From positions 434,001 to 498,000 of the forward strand of contig BLJB01000026.1 in the NCBI GenBank assembly GCA_013423325.1: 64,000 bases of DNA, read 5' to 3'. Origin of the DNA: Usnea hakonensis (Eukaryota; Ascomycota; Lecanoromycetes; Lecanorales; Parmeliaceae). Positions 10,663-22,069 of the stretch are shown piece by piece. The translations under genes were made by a program, and so were the position numbers. Below the pieces are notes generated by a model that was not told where the DNA came from, did no database searches, and saw nothing but the letters and a program-made list of their open reading frames with translations. Positions within the stretch are counted from its first letter, which is position 1. The number at the start of each line of letters is the position of its first letter.

Positions 10663-12156
10663 TCACCCATGGCTCGATGGCTGAGTCTTCAGCATTAGAG
10701 CTTCAGCCTTATCCTGATAGTCACTGAAAATGGAAATAGCCTTCAGAAATGTTAGCAGGCCCCACAGCAATCCCTCATGGACGAGATCAAGATAGCTAAG
10801 AAAACGCACTTGTTTAGTCTTCACCTCCCCCTTCCCACTATAACTCTTGGCAAAAGCCTCTCGATACGCCTCTTCATCATTTAGGTATGTCCTGGGCTCA
10901 AGGCCCTCCCTTCCGCAACTCGATCCATTTACTTCTTGTTGAGCAAAAATGGATTCGTTCGCCGCTTCTGGGAGCTCTGCTTGCGTACTCGAGAGCTTCT
11001 GTAGCAGTTCAGGAGCAATGGTCAGCGACGTGACGCCGGCCAGTTGTTTCGCTTCGCCGATCGTGAGCAAGCCTGCTGCTTTAACACGAGTCTTTTGCGA
11101 ATTCTGCTTGTAGTATTGTTGAGCCTCAAGGCAGAGAGCAAGGTTGGGACCGCCGTCGTCGTAGCTGCGAGGTGGAAAAGTTAGAACTTTTGCTCGCTAT
11201 GTACGTATCCCATGCTGAAAACATAGGAAACCCAAAGGCTGATGGACAGGCATACGCACGTCTCGTCAAAAAAGGCCTTCAATTCATGCACGAATGGCGC
11301 AATGTAAACACATCCAGCTTCAGCGGCCAGGATTGCCTGCTCCATGGTGAAAAGCGTTGTGGCAAGGGTATTGATGCCGAGGACGGTCAATCTCCTGCAC
11401 GCCTGCAGGCCTTCCCACGTGGCGAGCACTTTCACACATAGTCTGGACGTATCGAAATTTGGCTGGAGGCGCTGGCAGTGGTTTGAGAGTCCTGCATAAA
11501 TTGTTGGAACGGTGCAGCGCATATTGAACGGGGTCAAGACGCACGTTGGGCATTTTCAATGATCTTAGACGTGGATGTGAGGGTTGGGTTCGTCATCACA
11601 TGAATGGAGCCGGTGATGTAAGGGAGGATGTGGAGAGAGAGCTTGCACATCTATCACATATCTCAGGAGAGGTCATGGAAGAATTGAGACATGCCGTGGA
11701 TAATCTAGATTGACGGCTGTCATGGAGCTGCAGGCACTGACCGCAAGTTCCACTGCCAGTTGCTCAAAGGTGATGTTCTCATACTCGGAGAATATCTCGC
11801 GGGCGAGTACAGCGGAGGTCCTGAGGATTTCTGCTCGGTGGGGGAGAAGAAGCTCGAGGTATGCATCTGCCTGGGTCATGGATGGTTGCCTATCAGTATA
11901 CCCTCTTTCCTCTCAAGATAGAAGCGGTGGGTGTTGGGATACTACCTGATTAGAAGTCGAATCGAAGAAAGGTCCCAGGTCTTTGGCAACTGGAGAATCG
12001 CCGACTCATCAGTACTAGACGTATATCGTATAGCCTGAGGAGCGGGCTGGTGGAACTGGGGAACAACCTACGCTCAATGTCCAAGCAATCACAATCGACC
12101 TGGCTTTTCGAACGCACGTAATCCAACAAACTTGTCGTCTCTGGATAGGAACCCAT
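10663..12156 (-). CDS. Transaldolase
   Basis: Seven exons: 12156-12072, 11989-11946, 11870-11742, 11650-11545, 11491-11260, 11164-10810, 10740-10663; about 342 aa, typical of the family. All junctions keep phase. Landmarks: DLGPFFDSTSNQ, then ILPYITGSIHVMTNPT, then FDTSRLCVKVLATWEGLQA with the expected Schiff-base lysine (about residue 142), then TLATTLFTMEQAILAAEAG and YIAPFV, and the C-terminal AGVTSLTIAPELL. Function by family: transfer of a dihydroxyacetone unit between sugar phosphates (sedoheptulose-7-P + glyceraldehyde-3-P, to and from erythrose-4-P + fructose-6-P). Six introns and the location beside NRPS-like and RibB genes suggest a dedicated extra copy rather than the housekeeping enzyme; this is inference. 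Confidence 0.9.
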
Positions 12157-12875
12157 CTCCTCTGTCTATAGTAATAGATGAGAATGAAGGACTTAATCCC
12201 CTCAAGCCAGTGGTGATAGCATCTGTGAGTTTGTACTTTGGTTAGTATGGGCAGTCAAGTCGTTTTGTACTAAGTCATGCAGCTTGCAGACGCCACTGAT
12301 GCGGAGAAACGAAATACTTAAGGTACGGACGAGGGGAGTAGCTCGGCGCAAGCCGCTCCCCAAGACCTGAAGGAAGGTTTGCCGATGGACCGTAATGCCA
12401 AGAGTCCTGCCAAAGCGGATTCGTTTTTATTTTGACCCCTTACGAGGTCTAGACGTAGGTCTGAGCGTATGCCGAGTGTATCCGGATAACCTCTTTTCAT
12501 CAAAGTAGGTAGGTACGAGTACGTACTTGTACCATCTTGAGTGTCATTGGAACACGTAGCACCATCGACCGTATGCAGGCCTCCTTGACCAGTCTGGCGG
12601 GCTGCAATACTCAATATGATTGCTCCGTCTTTGGGTGCAGGCATCGTAGAAGGCAGGATCTGGACGCCTCTCCTCTATCATCTATTGGCGCCATGAAGAA
12701 GGAGCGAAAGGTAGGATTGAATTGGGGAGTTGTCTGTTCTCTAGCTAAGTCTCAAAGACTTGGACGTCTAAAGTAGGCCAGACGGGCGAACGGACTCGCA
12801 GGACGCAGCAGTAACCATCTCCGAACTTGTTGTTCGGAAAGTCAGTCACAGACCCAGTCTCGGCTCGTCTCACCG
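12157..12875. promoter_or_regulatory. Divergent intergenic region between transaldolase and RibB-type gene
   Basis: About 720 bases. It contains another TACTTAAGGTAC box (12315-12326), as in the 5-6 kb region, and GTAGGTAGGTACGAGTACG near 12506. Short ORFs on both strands show no recognisable domain. Confidence 0.45.
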
Positions 12876-13770
12876 ATGTCTCCTCGCACACCTCACAGTC
12901 TGTCAGGGCCAGAGGCGAATGGCGTCTTGAAATCTCACGATACCACGGGAAGCATCTCCGCTCTTCAAGAAGACAGGCATGGAATTCGAGTCGAAGGCGT
13001 GGAACCAATCAAAGAAGCCGTACAATACACCAATGGAGTCTCGAAGCCCCGATTCGACAGCGTGGAAGACACAGTCGAAGCATTCAGTAGGGCCCAGCCC
13101 CAATCCCTTTCAATTCTATAAAGAACCTGCTCCTAGCTAATCCGTCTACACAGAGCGCGGCGAATTCATCGTAGTCCTCGACTCCCCCTCCCGCGAAAAT
13201 GAAGGCGACCTCATCCTCGCTGCCGAAGATGTGACCCCCGAAAAAATGGCCTTCATAATCCACCACACAAGCGGTCTCATTTGTGCACCACTGTCCTCAG
13301 CTCTGACCCGATCTCTCCAGCTCCCCCAAATGGTGCCGGAAAGCGAAGCCACAGAGGTGGAGGGTACTGCTTATACGGTTTCTGTGGATGGCGCGGGGAC
13401 AACGACAGGCATATCGGCTTATGACAGGGCTCTTACCTGCAGAAACCTCGCAGAGCCTGAGAGCGGGGTTGTGGATTTCCGGAGACCCGGGCATGTCTTT
13501 CCGCTGAGGGCAAGGGACGGAGGCGTGAGGGAGAGGAGGGGTCATACGGAGGCTACGGTCGAGTTTTGTAGGTTAGCGGGGAAGAGGCCCGTAGGTATAT
13601 TGTGTGAGTTGGTGGCGGGAGGGATGGAGGTTCAGGGGAAGACGGAGAGGAAAGCCGCGGGTATGTTGAGACGAGATGGGTGTTTGGAATTCGGGCGGAG
13701 GTGGGGGATCAAGGTTTGTACCATTGACATGCTCGTCGAGTTCCTGGAGACGGAGAGAATTGGAGGGTAA
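12876..13770 (+). CDS. RIB3: 3,4-dihydroxy-2-butanone 4-phosphate synthase
   Basis: Exons 12876-13086 and 13154-13770; 275 aa. The 67-nt intron splits a Lys codon and restores AFKRGEFIVVLDSPSRENEGD. That acidic loop (RENEGD) is the Mg2+ and ribulose-5-phosphate site of RibB enzymes; further motifs are HHTSGLICAPL, YTVSVDGAGTTTGISAYDRA, RPGHVFPLRA and RRGHTEATVEF. The enzyme converts ribulose-5-phosphate to 3,4-dihydroxy-2-butanone-4-phosphate plus formate, in riboflavin synthesis. Single-domain fungal forms are usually nearer 200-230 aa; here about 50 extra N-terminal residues precede the catalytic domain. It may be the normal riboflavin gene or a pathway-specific copy; the neighbourhood makes the second worth testing. 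Confidence 0.88.
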
Positions 13771-13960
13771 GGGCTTGTGGTGGGCTAGTGCTGTACTGGC
13801 GATAGAAAACTGTTGGCAGAGCGACACAAGCCTTAGTGGGATACAATTCGAATTACCACGTTCCTTGTTTCGCTCCGAGTCTTGAAGCCAAGTATTCCTT
13901 GTGATCGCACCATTATCTTTGCTTCTCAGTCCTCAGCCACCGACATCCGAGCTCCATGCC

Positions 13961-15908
13961 TCAATTTTGAATAGTATGGGATGTCATCTTCGTAGCTCTT
14001 CTTGTCAGTGACACATACCTGCCAGGTGCATACCTCGCCCCACCGTCGCAAGATGCTGTCACGTCTCGCGTCTGGAAGTTGGAGATGTAGGTAAGGATGT
14101 CATATTTTAGTGCCACTTGGCGGGCTTTGGGCGGGATTGTAGCGAGCCGACGCGAGATTGGAGTGGGTAGCATCGTCGGCATTGTTGTGGATGCCCCAAT
14201 GGGCACCCAAGAGATTGGATTGTCTGCATCGTTGTCGTCGTTTAGCTCGACACCAAAATCCATCCCCGATATTCCCGTGTGTTCGATCAAAAAAACATGT
14301 TCAGTTGGTAAGCTAGCCTTAGCGAAAGCTTTCTCAATGGCCATCGCATCTGCAGACGTAGCAAATCGTGTCTCTGCAACAACAAAGACTTTGTGGAAAT
14401 TGATGTAAGCGTCCACGACTGCTTATGCGACCACATGTGTCTTCCCGGTGTCTGGTGGTCCTTGGACTATATTGATTTTGTCGTCGAGACGATCGCCTGC
14501 TCTAACCTCGCAAGTCTGTGTGAGCGCGGTATCTTGTCGTGGATTGAGAGGGTTGAAGAATTGCCGCCAATTCGCGACCAGTGGTGCAAGGTTCAGTGGT
14601 AGGATGGTCTAATTTTCTTGCGCTAAAGCCGGGTTCGTAATCCATGATTCATAGCCTCGGTGGGGTGCAAAGTACATTGCCTGCTGTATGGCCTTTGGGG
14701 CTGATGTAAACGGCACGCCCGGTGAGCCGAAATCCTTGGGCTTGGGCATCTAGTAGCAAATTGCCGATAACATTGATAATGTAGGTACCAGGAATACCCC
14801 CTCTGTACTCAGAAATTTGACCGCCTTTTTCTTGCCTAGATAGCAAATGAGTTTCTTTCGCAGAAACGAAAAATGACGCGGGCGAGGCAGATGAAATGAG
14901 GTAGGCTCTCGAGTATAGAATATAGCTTCCGTTTTAAGGCACCAGCTCGCAATCACAGATCTCGTATTTTCTTGTATTCATAAATCGAGATCTGTGAGGC
15001 ATAGAGATGATTTGTTTTTTCTCGCCGCTTGTAGCACGGTAATGGTGCCACAGTTGACTACCTTCGTCGTTTGGTGGCAAAAAGTTGAGGACATGTTGCT
15101 TCGGTTGTGTTCTTGTGGCAAATCTCCACCAATGTGAGAGGGTTGGTGCAGGTTGCGCGCAAAAAAACCTCCAGCAATCAAGAAAAGGGCCAGTGCCGCG
15201 GCCGAAGACACACACACTGGACGCGCGAAGAAGGCATTTGAAAAGTTCAAACATTTGCACACATTCCACCGTCATACCCGTAGGGTCGACCTCAGTTCCT
15301 AATCCTGTCGCAGAATTTTAGTCAGCGTTGAATACTCCGATACACAAAGTCTGCTTACCTGACGGAGGTTCTGATACTTGCCATAGCAACTTGAGTGGAT
15401 ACCCTTTGCTTGTAGGGGCGAACCAGTTGCGCTCTTCGACGTTGCGTGGAATTTCTTCAACTCGATGAAAGAAAACGCCCCAAAGTTGTGTGGACCTTGA
15501 GGAGGTACGTTGGGGTACCTGTTGACAACTCTTGTAGAAGAATTTTGCGGTTGTTCGTAAGTCCACGACGAGAAGGCTATTGTTGCCACTTGTTTCGTTG
15601 GTACGTGTGGCATTGTTACCCGGCAATGTGGCTCATCCGAGCCTAGCGGTCATTACCCAACATCGAAAGAATGAGCAAGACTTACCACCTGTAATTTTAA
15701 ACCTGACTTCAACAAGGTGTCCCTCGCCAAAGACAAATTTTCTGTCAGCACCTCCATCACGAGGTAGCATGAATCCCACGCAACAAGATATTGCTGTTTG
15801 AACGTTTTGCTGCTTTGCATATCGTGAGCTTTTCTGGCCTTTTCGAACATGCTCAAGAATGATTTCGCCCCATTCTTCCCAGGACGCGTCTAGGGTGGCT
15901 TCCGCCAT
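13961..15908 (-). pseudogene. Decayed Upf1/DNA2-like helicase remnant
   Basis: The frame carries NWRQFFNPLNPRQDTALTQ followed by KINIVQGPPDTGKTHVVA, a superfamily-1 helicase Walker A in which the usual GPPGTGKT has Asp for Gly. The frame is broken by TAG (14609-14611) and TAA (14423-14425), yet continues coherently on both sides (AVVDAYINFHKVFVVAETRF after the second). An upstream exon starts at ATG 15908 (MAEATLDASWEEWGEIILEH) and is followed by a GTAAGT donor. The C-terminal helicase motifs are absent: coding sense fades at 13961, about 190 bases from the RIB3 stop. Changes such as CAA to TAA and GGC to GAC are C:G to T:A, as expected from cytosine mutation or RIP. Confidence 0.6.
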
Positions 15909-17434
15909 GAAGAATTTGATGAGTGGGGAAATGCAATAAAGCGAGTGGCCTCATGGCCACTCGAAGAAGCAGAGGTGAGGTGCACGAGCACAACGGTATC
16001 GGAGACCTGAGTGCTGACTCGAACAAGGCAGAAGTGAGGGGAGAGAAGAATGTTTTTGGGAGGCCAAAGGGCCACTCCAGTGAGAGCTGGAGGTGGATGT
16101 GCACAATGGTGTCAGAGACACAAGAGAAACAATGCGAGAGGCGCAAGGGTGAAAGAGCCGACTCAATAAAAGAAAGGAGTGTGAGGAGGAAGGAAAGAAG
16201 AAACACGAAGGTGGAAATGGGGGGGAATTAAATACATGAGGAAGGCGCACTAGCGTGGATGCATTCACCATTCCTACCCTACACTCACTCTTTGTACGTG
16301 AATGTGCACCAAAGATGAGGATATCACTCTGGCGGGGTTATATTAGCAGTCTGTGAGTCACGTCAGTGCGACCACTTTCTAAAATTTCGGCCTAGCTACC
16401 GAAATTAGGAATAGTCCATGTCTCGAGTTCTGGGTCCCTGTTCAGGTTGGTCCGCTGTCCTTTGATTATACTTCGCTGCTATAGAATCCAATTCAATGTT
16501 ACGACGGTCAAATAGTTCTGCTTCGAGAATACGGTCAAAAGACCAGGATAGATGGAGGGTTAGACACATCCGCAAGGAGACTGCGCAACTTTGAACATGT
16601 ACGTGGAATTACCTCACTGTCCCTTGGATGCTCTGCCCTGTCCTCTCCTTCTGTTACCCTCAAGACACTTTCCAAATAGCCAAACACAGCAACATGCGGG
16701 CCAAGTACCACCTCAGTCACCACTGGCAAGGAAACATGCTGCGACAATGGCTGCTTCTCTGCTGCCATAACTGCTGTACCTATCTTCGAGAGAACGTGGA
16801 GACCATCGCTCAGGTAGCGTCAGCTCCGAATGATTGACACCCACCGCAGAACACCTTACAGAGGCACTATCTGCTGAAATACCACGCCCAACCATTCACC
16901 CAAGCTGCATCTTCGCATATTGCCCACATGAACCTACATTCCCTCACCTTGCTTTTCACGTAGCGGTTCGGTCTACGAGGCTTCAACGAAGCAAGCTGCT
17001 CAGGGAGACACGTTCAGCCTCCGAAATGCTTCGCCACAGTGACTGTCGGGGATTCTTTGAGCGTGCTGAGAAGAAGGTCCTGGAATCGTGTCGGCATAGG
17101 GTCAAAGCGCTGCCGGGGCAGCGTTGGAGGGGAGGTATAGTTTTGCGTCTTTCATGAGGCCGGGTAACCATGTGCTTATTAAGCCTTTGACTGGCCTCTT
17201 GAATGATACAGAGCAGGAGGATACACAGGAAACTCGGTCATGAGTGGGGAGTGAGTGGCTGAGCAGGGAATATGCCTTTTTGAGCGGGAGATATGGGGAG
17301 GAAGGAGTACGATTGAGTGATTAGGGGGGTTTAAGATGAGGCTGTCTTTGTAGCTCGGATTTTTCGGGCGTAGGAATGTTGTGGTCATCCGCTGCTGGAT
17401 GCCATGCTAGCTTGTGTGTGAATCCTCTAGATCC
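15909..17434. other. Intergenic region with a diverged internal duplication
   Basis: No gene is supported. Two related blocks (about 15958-16015 and 16069-16125) both run from GGCCACTC through GTGCAC.A..A.GGT.TC to GAGAC, about 112 bases apart, and look like an old tandem duplication. The remainder has only short ORFs without domain signal. Confidence 0.45.
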
Positions 17435-19422
17435 TTAATCAGATAGAGAGCTTTGCTGTAAGAATTGTAGGCATGAGTGGCTTGAAACAGCGGCTAGCGT
17501 GCGGGGCAGTGCGTAGACCTTCAAGTTTTGTAGTTCTGAGGCATTCCTCCTAAGATCTGAGCTATCCGATGTCTCCTTCCGACCGTTTTGGGCATCTCGT
17601 AGTCGACAGATAAGGTGCAGGCTGAAATCCCCGAGGTTTGTTGTGACTAAAGTCTGGCGAAAAAGGGTTATCAGCTCGCAAGTGGCCGTCAAAGGAGCAA
17701 ATTTGTTGAGAGAGCTTGAGAAGTCGTACAGTTGAGGAAGAAGAATTAATTCGCCAAGCAATTCATGATCATTAGATAGGTCAAAGTCAGCAAAAATTGG
17801 CAAAAGATTAACCTCCCATCTCTCCCCTAGCAGACTTTTCAACCTCTCAGGCCCAGTCTCCTCTATCTTCTCAGGAGCAAATCCACATCTCTGGTTGCAC
17901 TTCCTCATCGCAGACTCCCATTCCAATCCCATTTTTATCACCACGAACGTGTACGGCCTCCCCTTTTTAATAGTCTCCGTACGGCAGGTACTCACTCTCA
18001 AGCACTCTTCAAGATAAGTGTGGCGCTTGGCATTAAGCTCGAAGAAATAAATAACGTCTTCATCGGGACGCTTGAGAAAGTCGTCGAATGTAACGCAATC
18101 TTTGCAATGGAGGCTACAGTCGCGGGGTTGGCGCTCAAAGCCTGTGGGCGTTTGAGGTGGGGACTGGATGTAGGTGTTGATATAAGATGGGATAACGGTC
18201 CGGAAGATTATGACATAGCTGGGGTGGTTAATATTATTGGACCTTCGTTCGACGACGGGCACAAACGGCTTGAGTAGAGGCAAGAGTAGGCGCTCGAAAT
18301 TGTTTGATTCCATGTGGGAAGCCTCAGAGATGATTCTATCAGCGAGTTGGTCAATCTCGTGCGCAAGACCTAATTCCTCGCATTCAATGAAAGAATAGAT
18401 TCGCGAGAGTTTCTGGGGAGATGACCTTGAGACTGTCGTTTCCCAGTCCGAAATTTTGAGAAGCTTGATGGTGTAGGTCGGGGTCTGGGATCACATCCGC
18501 GAGAATGTCTTCGAATAATATCCGAATAATTTGGGGGCGCGGAGGATCGGCTTCCCCAGCTCGAAAAAGTGCTGTCAGGAATGCCACAATGAATCTCATA
18601 TTCGAGGTTTGGTTTTCGACAATCGAAAGGATCACCTGAAGTGTATACTTCTCGCAGTACATTTGGGACAGGTGCATCAAAGCCTGAGCATTAGCGACCG
18701 TCACCGAGAAGCTTTTCAACATACTCCTGAACATGCGTTATCTTAGCATGCAGCAGAAAGTCATAACGATGAGCCCTGTGAACGATCACAACACAAGTTC
18801 TCAAATAAAAATAAGTGGAAAAGTGTCCATCGTTATCAGTGATCTCATAGCCCTCCTTGTAGTTGAGTATAACACCCGTAACGTCAATATTTTCAAAGAG
18901 ATCCTCTTCCTCTAGATCGAGGTTCTCTACGATTCGACTTCCATCGTACTGGAAAATAGTCTGGAGTTCCCAGCTTGATTGAATTTCATGCATGATTGGG
19001 TCGTAGTCTGCATCGTCTACACCATGACCCCAGCTGGGATCAATCTGTATTTCGCCATACAGACTATATCTAAATTGCGCGAAGTAGAGGCAAAAGCCCT
19101 GGTTTCGACAAGCGCCTAGGAAACAGCAGGTTCGAAGCTCATCTTTGCCTGTGAAATGTTCGAAACCAATGTTGGCTTCAGAATACTCGTGCTCAAGTAT
19201 GTAAACCGACTTTTCGTAGACACGGTCAGAATGAGGTTCACTTTCCCGTTCTTGCTTACTTCAACTTGCCGACACCTTATCAAGCTTCTGCTTATGACCG
19301 TTCAAGACTGATGCCGGAGACTTGTCGCTGTCGATGGTTCGTGAGCAGTTGCAGAGATGTTTTTTGATGTCCAGAGGGTCCGTTTCCGTGAGCTTCCGAC
19401 GCTTCGTTTTGTGAACATACAT
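17435..19422 (-). pseudogene. Fungal-specific protein gene with an in-frame TGA
   Basis: Starting at ATG 19422 the frame reads as coherent protein (KRRKLTETDPLDIKKHLCNC), is interrupted by TGA at 19261-19263, then continues in the same frame for over 150 residues. Two later segments in other frames (from about 18704 and from about 18395) can be joined by introns ending GCTAATGCTCAG and CCCCAG, though donors are weak. The C-terminal part (CKDCVTFDDFLKRPDED, then GRPYTFVVIKMG) resembles the conserved C-terminal region of large fungal proteins that often carry a 2OG-oxygenase domain upstream; that domain is not seen here. Either a recently inactivated gene or a sequence error at one base. Function unknown. 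Confidence 0.45.
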
Positions 19423-19748
19423 GGCTTGAAATATTCAATCGGGATAGATGTATGCAGTGGATATGGCACTCGAGTAGTGAACGCGAAAAATAGCCTGCTA
19501 TGCGAGACTAGCGAAGCAGACGCGACCAAAAGCCAAACACGATGACTAATCATGGAGACGTCACAAATTGCACTACGTTGGGGATCAGGTCAAGAACAGT
19601 GCACATATATTGGCTACCTACCTGCTGTATTTATTATAAGGTAAAGGTCGGAAAACGGAGGGAAAAACCACAAGCAAATCACCCCTATAAGCATATGATT
19701 CAGCGCTTTCGACAATTTCTCCCCTGAGTGGTGTATGCTGGTGCAAAA

Positions 19749-20537
19749 CTACCTCATCGACCAGCTCCCTCCTCGAATCCCGTTTGTTACGTGGTCGCTT
19801 GGACGGAAAACCAATCCAAGGTTGCGGTAGACGTGAAAGAGCATGCAATTCGCAAGCCTGCGGTCGTCAGTCAGTCGTCTCCTACTTCCCACCGGGTCAT
19901 TGAAAGCCCCCATTCGCTGTAATTCCTCGAAGAAGGCTTCCTCATGCTCTCCCGAACTCTGATGATGTCTGGTAGATAAGTCGCCATCACCTACCGAGAT
20001 GCCGGGGATATTTTCCGGTAGTGGTGGTAGTCGTGCGCCTTCGCGTTGAAGCTGCAGGTACAATGCACGCTCTCTCGAGTATGTCGTCCGCTGTGCGCTG
20101 CGGAGGTGGAACGAAGAATCTCTGAATGATAGGTTCTCTCGCATATTTTGCGCCAATCTCCGCATATCTGGACTTTCTGCAGTTCTCATCAGCAAATTCA
20201 AGTTGTGGTTATCGTTCACACTCACATGGTCGTCAAGGATGATTTCCATGTCATCCTCGTCGGTGTCTTCCTCGTCGGTGTCATCCTCATTGGTATGGTT
20301 CTTCCTCAATGGCGCAAAAAACTCTCGCCGGCAGAGTGGGCAATGGTTTGCCCCAGACCCGTCTGGTGAGAGCCATTTTTGAATGCAATTTTTGCCAACC
20401 GTATGTTGGCACGGCAATTGGACGGGATAATCGTCCGCTGCTGAGTGGTACTCGCTTAAGCATATCGGGCAGTCGCTATCCAGGGGGAGTGAATCCCTCG
20501 AGACGGCAGGTAGCTGTTTCAAGAAATTTTCCGCCAT
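19749..20537 (-). CDS. RING-finger protein, probable E3 ubiquitin ligase
   Basis: Single exon, 262 aa from the ATG at 20537 (an upstream in-frame TTG at 20555 is not used). An N-terminal RING lies at residues 23-69: CPIC, then CQH, then C51 and CPLC. The position that normally supplies the fifth metal ligand (H or C) is Gly48, a variant found in many fungal RINGs. A strongly acidic tract (Asp/Glu/Thr repeat, residues about 80-100) follows, then a charged, likely disordered C-terminal region. By family it would bring an E2 to a substrate; the substrate is unknown. Confidence 0.8.
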   Translation of the reverse strand: MAENFLKQLPAVSRDSLPLDSDCPICLSEYHSAADDYPVQLPCQHTVGKNCIQKWLSPDGSGANHCPLCRREFFAPLRKNHTNEDDTDEEDTDEDDMEIILDDHVSVNDNHNLNLLMRTAESPDMRRLAQNMRENLSFRDSSFHLRSAQRTTYSRERALYLQLQREGARLPPLPENIPGISVGDGDLSTRHHQSSGEHEEAFFEELQRMGAFNDPVGSRRRLTDDRRLANCMLFHVYRNLGLVFRPSDHVTNGIRGGSWSMR

Positions 20538-21603
20538 GTTGAGACCTTTAGCCAATGTCCTTCTTTCGCCCTCTTCGGATTCATGTTTTTCTTTGGGAGA
20601 TTCAACGCGTGATCAATGCCTTGGGATCTAAAGTGTGAGATGAATCAAGGATAAAATATATTGCATTTGACAAATGTTCTGACACAATGACGGAGGGTCA
20701 TAACGCGAAAACAAAGCATTCGCCCTTCTCGAGACTTATTGTTCATTTGACTTGAACAATGCCTTATTTCAAGGAATTTCTTTCACACATATCGTCTTCA
20801 AGGTACTACCAATTAAGATCTAGGCTGCTCAGCAAATGCATTGCAGTCTGTTTTTACCTGAAGTAGACTGCCGAGAGCAAACCATAGGACGTAACAACTA
20901 GTCCCAAGGTAGACCATATCCTTTCAGCTGAGATCCACATCAAGATACTCCTCCATTTGGCTAAAGGCGCCCTAATACTCCCAAACCGACACCGTGAAAA
21001 AGATGGAGTGCTGTCTTAATCACTATATCGGATCTCAGAACAGGTACTAGCTTGGGTGTTATTCTCGAAAATCGCTGGCATGGGAAAAGTGTAATCTTTT
21101 GTGTAAGGTCCACTCAAATCGGTACGGAGGCTTTGCGGAGCTTTCAGCAGATGCCAGCCAGCACACCCTCTTCATCCTCATTGTCGAGATCAACGGTAGA
21201 GACCTATATGTTTTCTTCCAACGTTGAAATGCCCATGCGGACATTCACTGCGCCTGTCGCTTTACTTAAGTACGAGGATGGTAGGCTCGCATATCTGAAA
21301 CGAAGCCCTGCCAACATAAAGCGCAATTCGCTAACAGTCGCGAGCATGATTAGACGACTTTCAAAGCTATTGAAGATTGACAGCGCCAAAAAAAGTAATC
21401 TGACTTGGGAGAACAGAACGCCTTTTCTTGGTCTCTTGATCTGCAGTGGCACGGGGAAAATGATCCCTCATATATACTTGATATTAGCTGGCCTTGGTGC
21501 TTCGAGGGTCGTATCACTGTCGTTAGGATCTCCGCTAATTCTCACAACACTTGCAAACGTATCCGTGAGCGATGTAGCGAACTGTAACTCCCTCCCTAGT
21601 CGG
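20538..21603. other. Intergenic region
   Basis: An open frame runs from 21150 into the next gene but has no convincing protein features before the ATG at 21604, so it is not called. The rest shows no gene. Confidence 0.45.
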
Positions 21604-22052
21604 ATGCTTCCAATCCGTTCTTTCAAGCACCTAGGCTCACTATTAGCAGCCTATGCCACCTATACTTGTGATGCACAGCAATACGGTAATCCCCCTTTGA
21701 GTCAGTGCCGGGAGCTCCTTAAGCAGATGTCGAATGAAAGAAATTTCAGAACCTATGGAGACGGTACTATTGCTGGCAAAGACGTCGATATTCCGCTGCC
21801 GGCCTATTATTTCAGCAGTAAGCTGAGCAGAAAGCGACACTGACGTCGTAAGGCGATAGAAGTTGCATTATCGAGGTCTTCACGCGAAGAGAAGGTCAAA
21901 TTGATGTGATGAAACCAATCGATTTGAAGCATAAAATTGCTGCTCTTTTGAGAAAATGTAAGGGATCCCCTGCGGAGGGTCACAGTCCAGAAGGGGGCAT
22001 TGGTTCGTCCTTGGGTGAGCCTTATTCTGCCCTTCCGAGAGACTACGGATGA
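21604..22052 (+). CDS. Small secreted four-cysteine protein (copy 1)
   Basis: Exons 21604-21817 and 21853-22052, 137 aa. The ATG gives a short signal-like N-terminus (LGSLLAAYA) followed directly by a cysteine. Spacing: Cys, about 12 residues, Cys (CDAQQYGNPPLSQC), a Pro-rich stretch ending DVDIPLPAYYF, then Cys-I-I-E-V, then about 28 residues to the fourth Cys (LLRKC). The same plan occurs at 22070 and 29269, so the three are one family. The intron is only 35 nt but has GTAAGC, an ACTGAC branch and AAG, and it restores phase. Such proteins are abundant and lineage-specific in plant-associated fungi; role unknown, effector-like by inference. Confidence 0.6.
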
Positions 22053-22069
22053 ACACGGGCCAAGTCTAA

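Noticed and set aside
14649..14846. ORF with GFRLTGRAVYISPKGH as a helicase segment
   Set aside because: It is out of frame with the Walker A segment; a different frame over the same bases continues directly into it.
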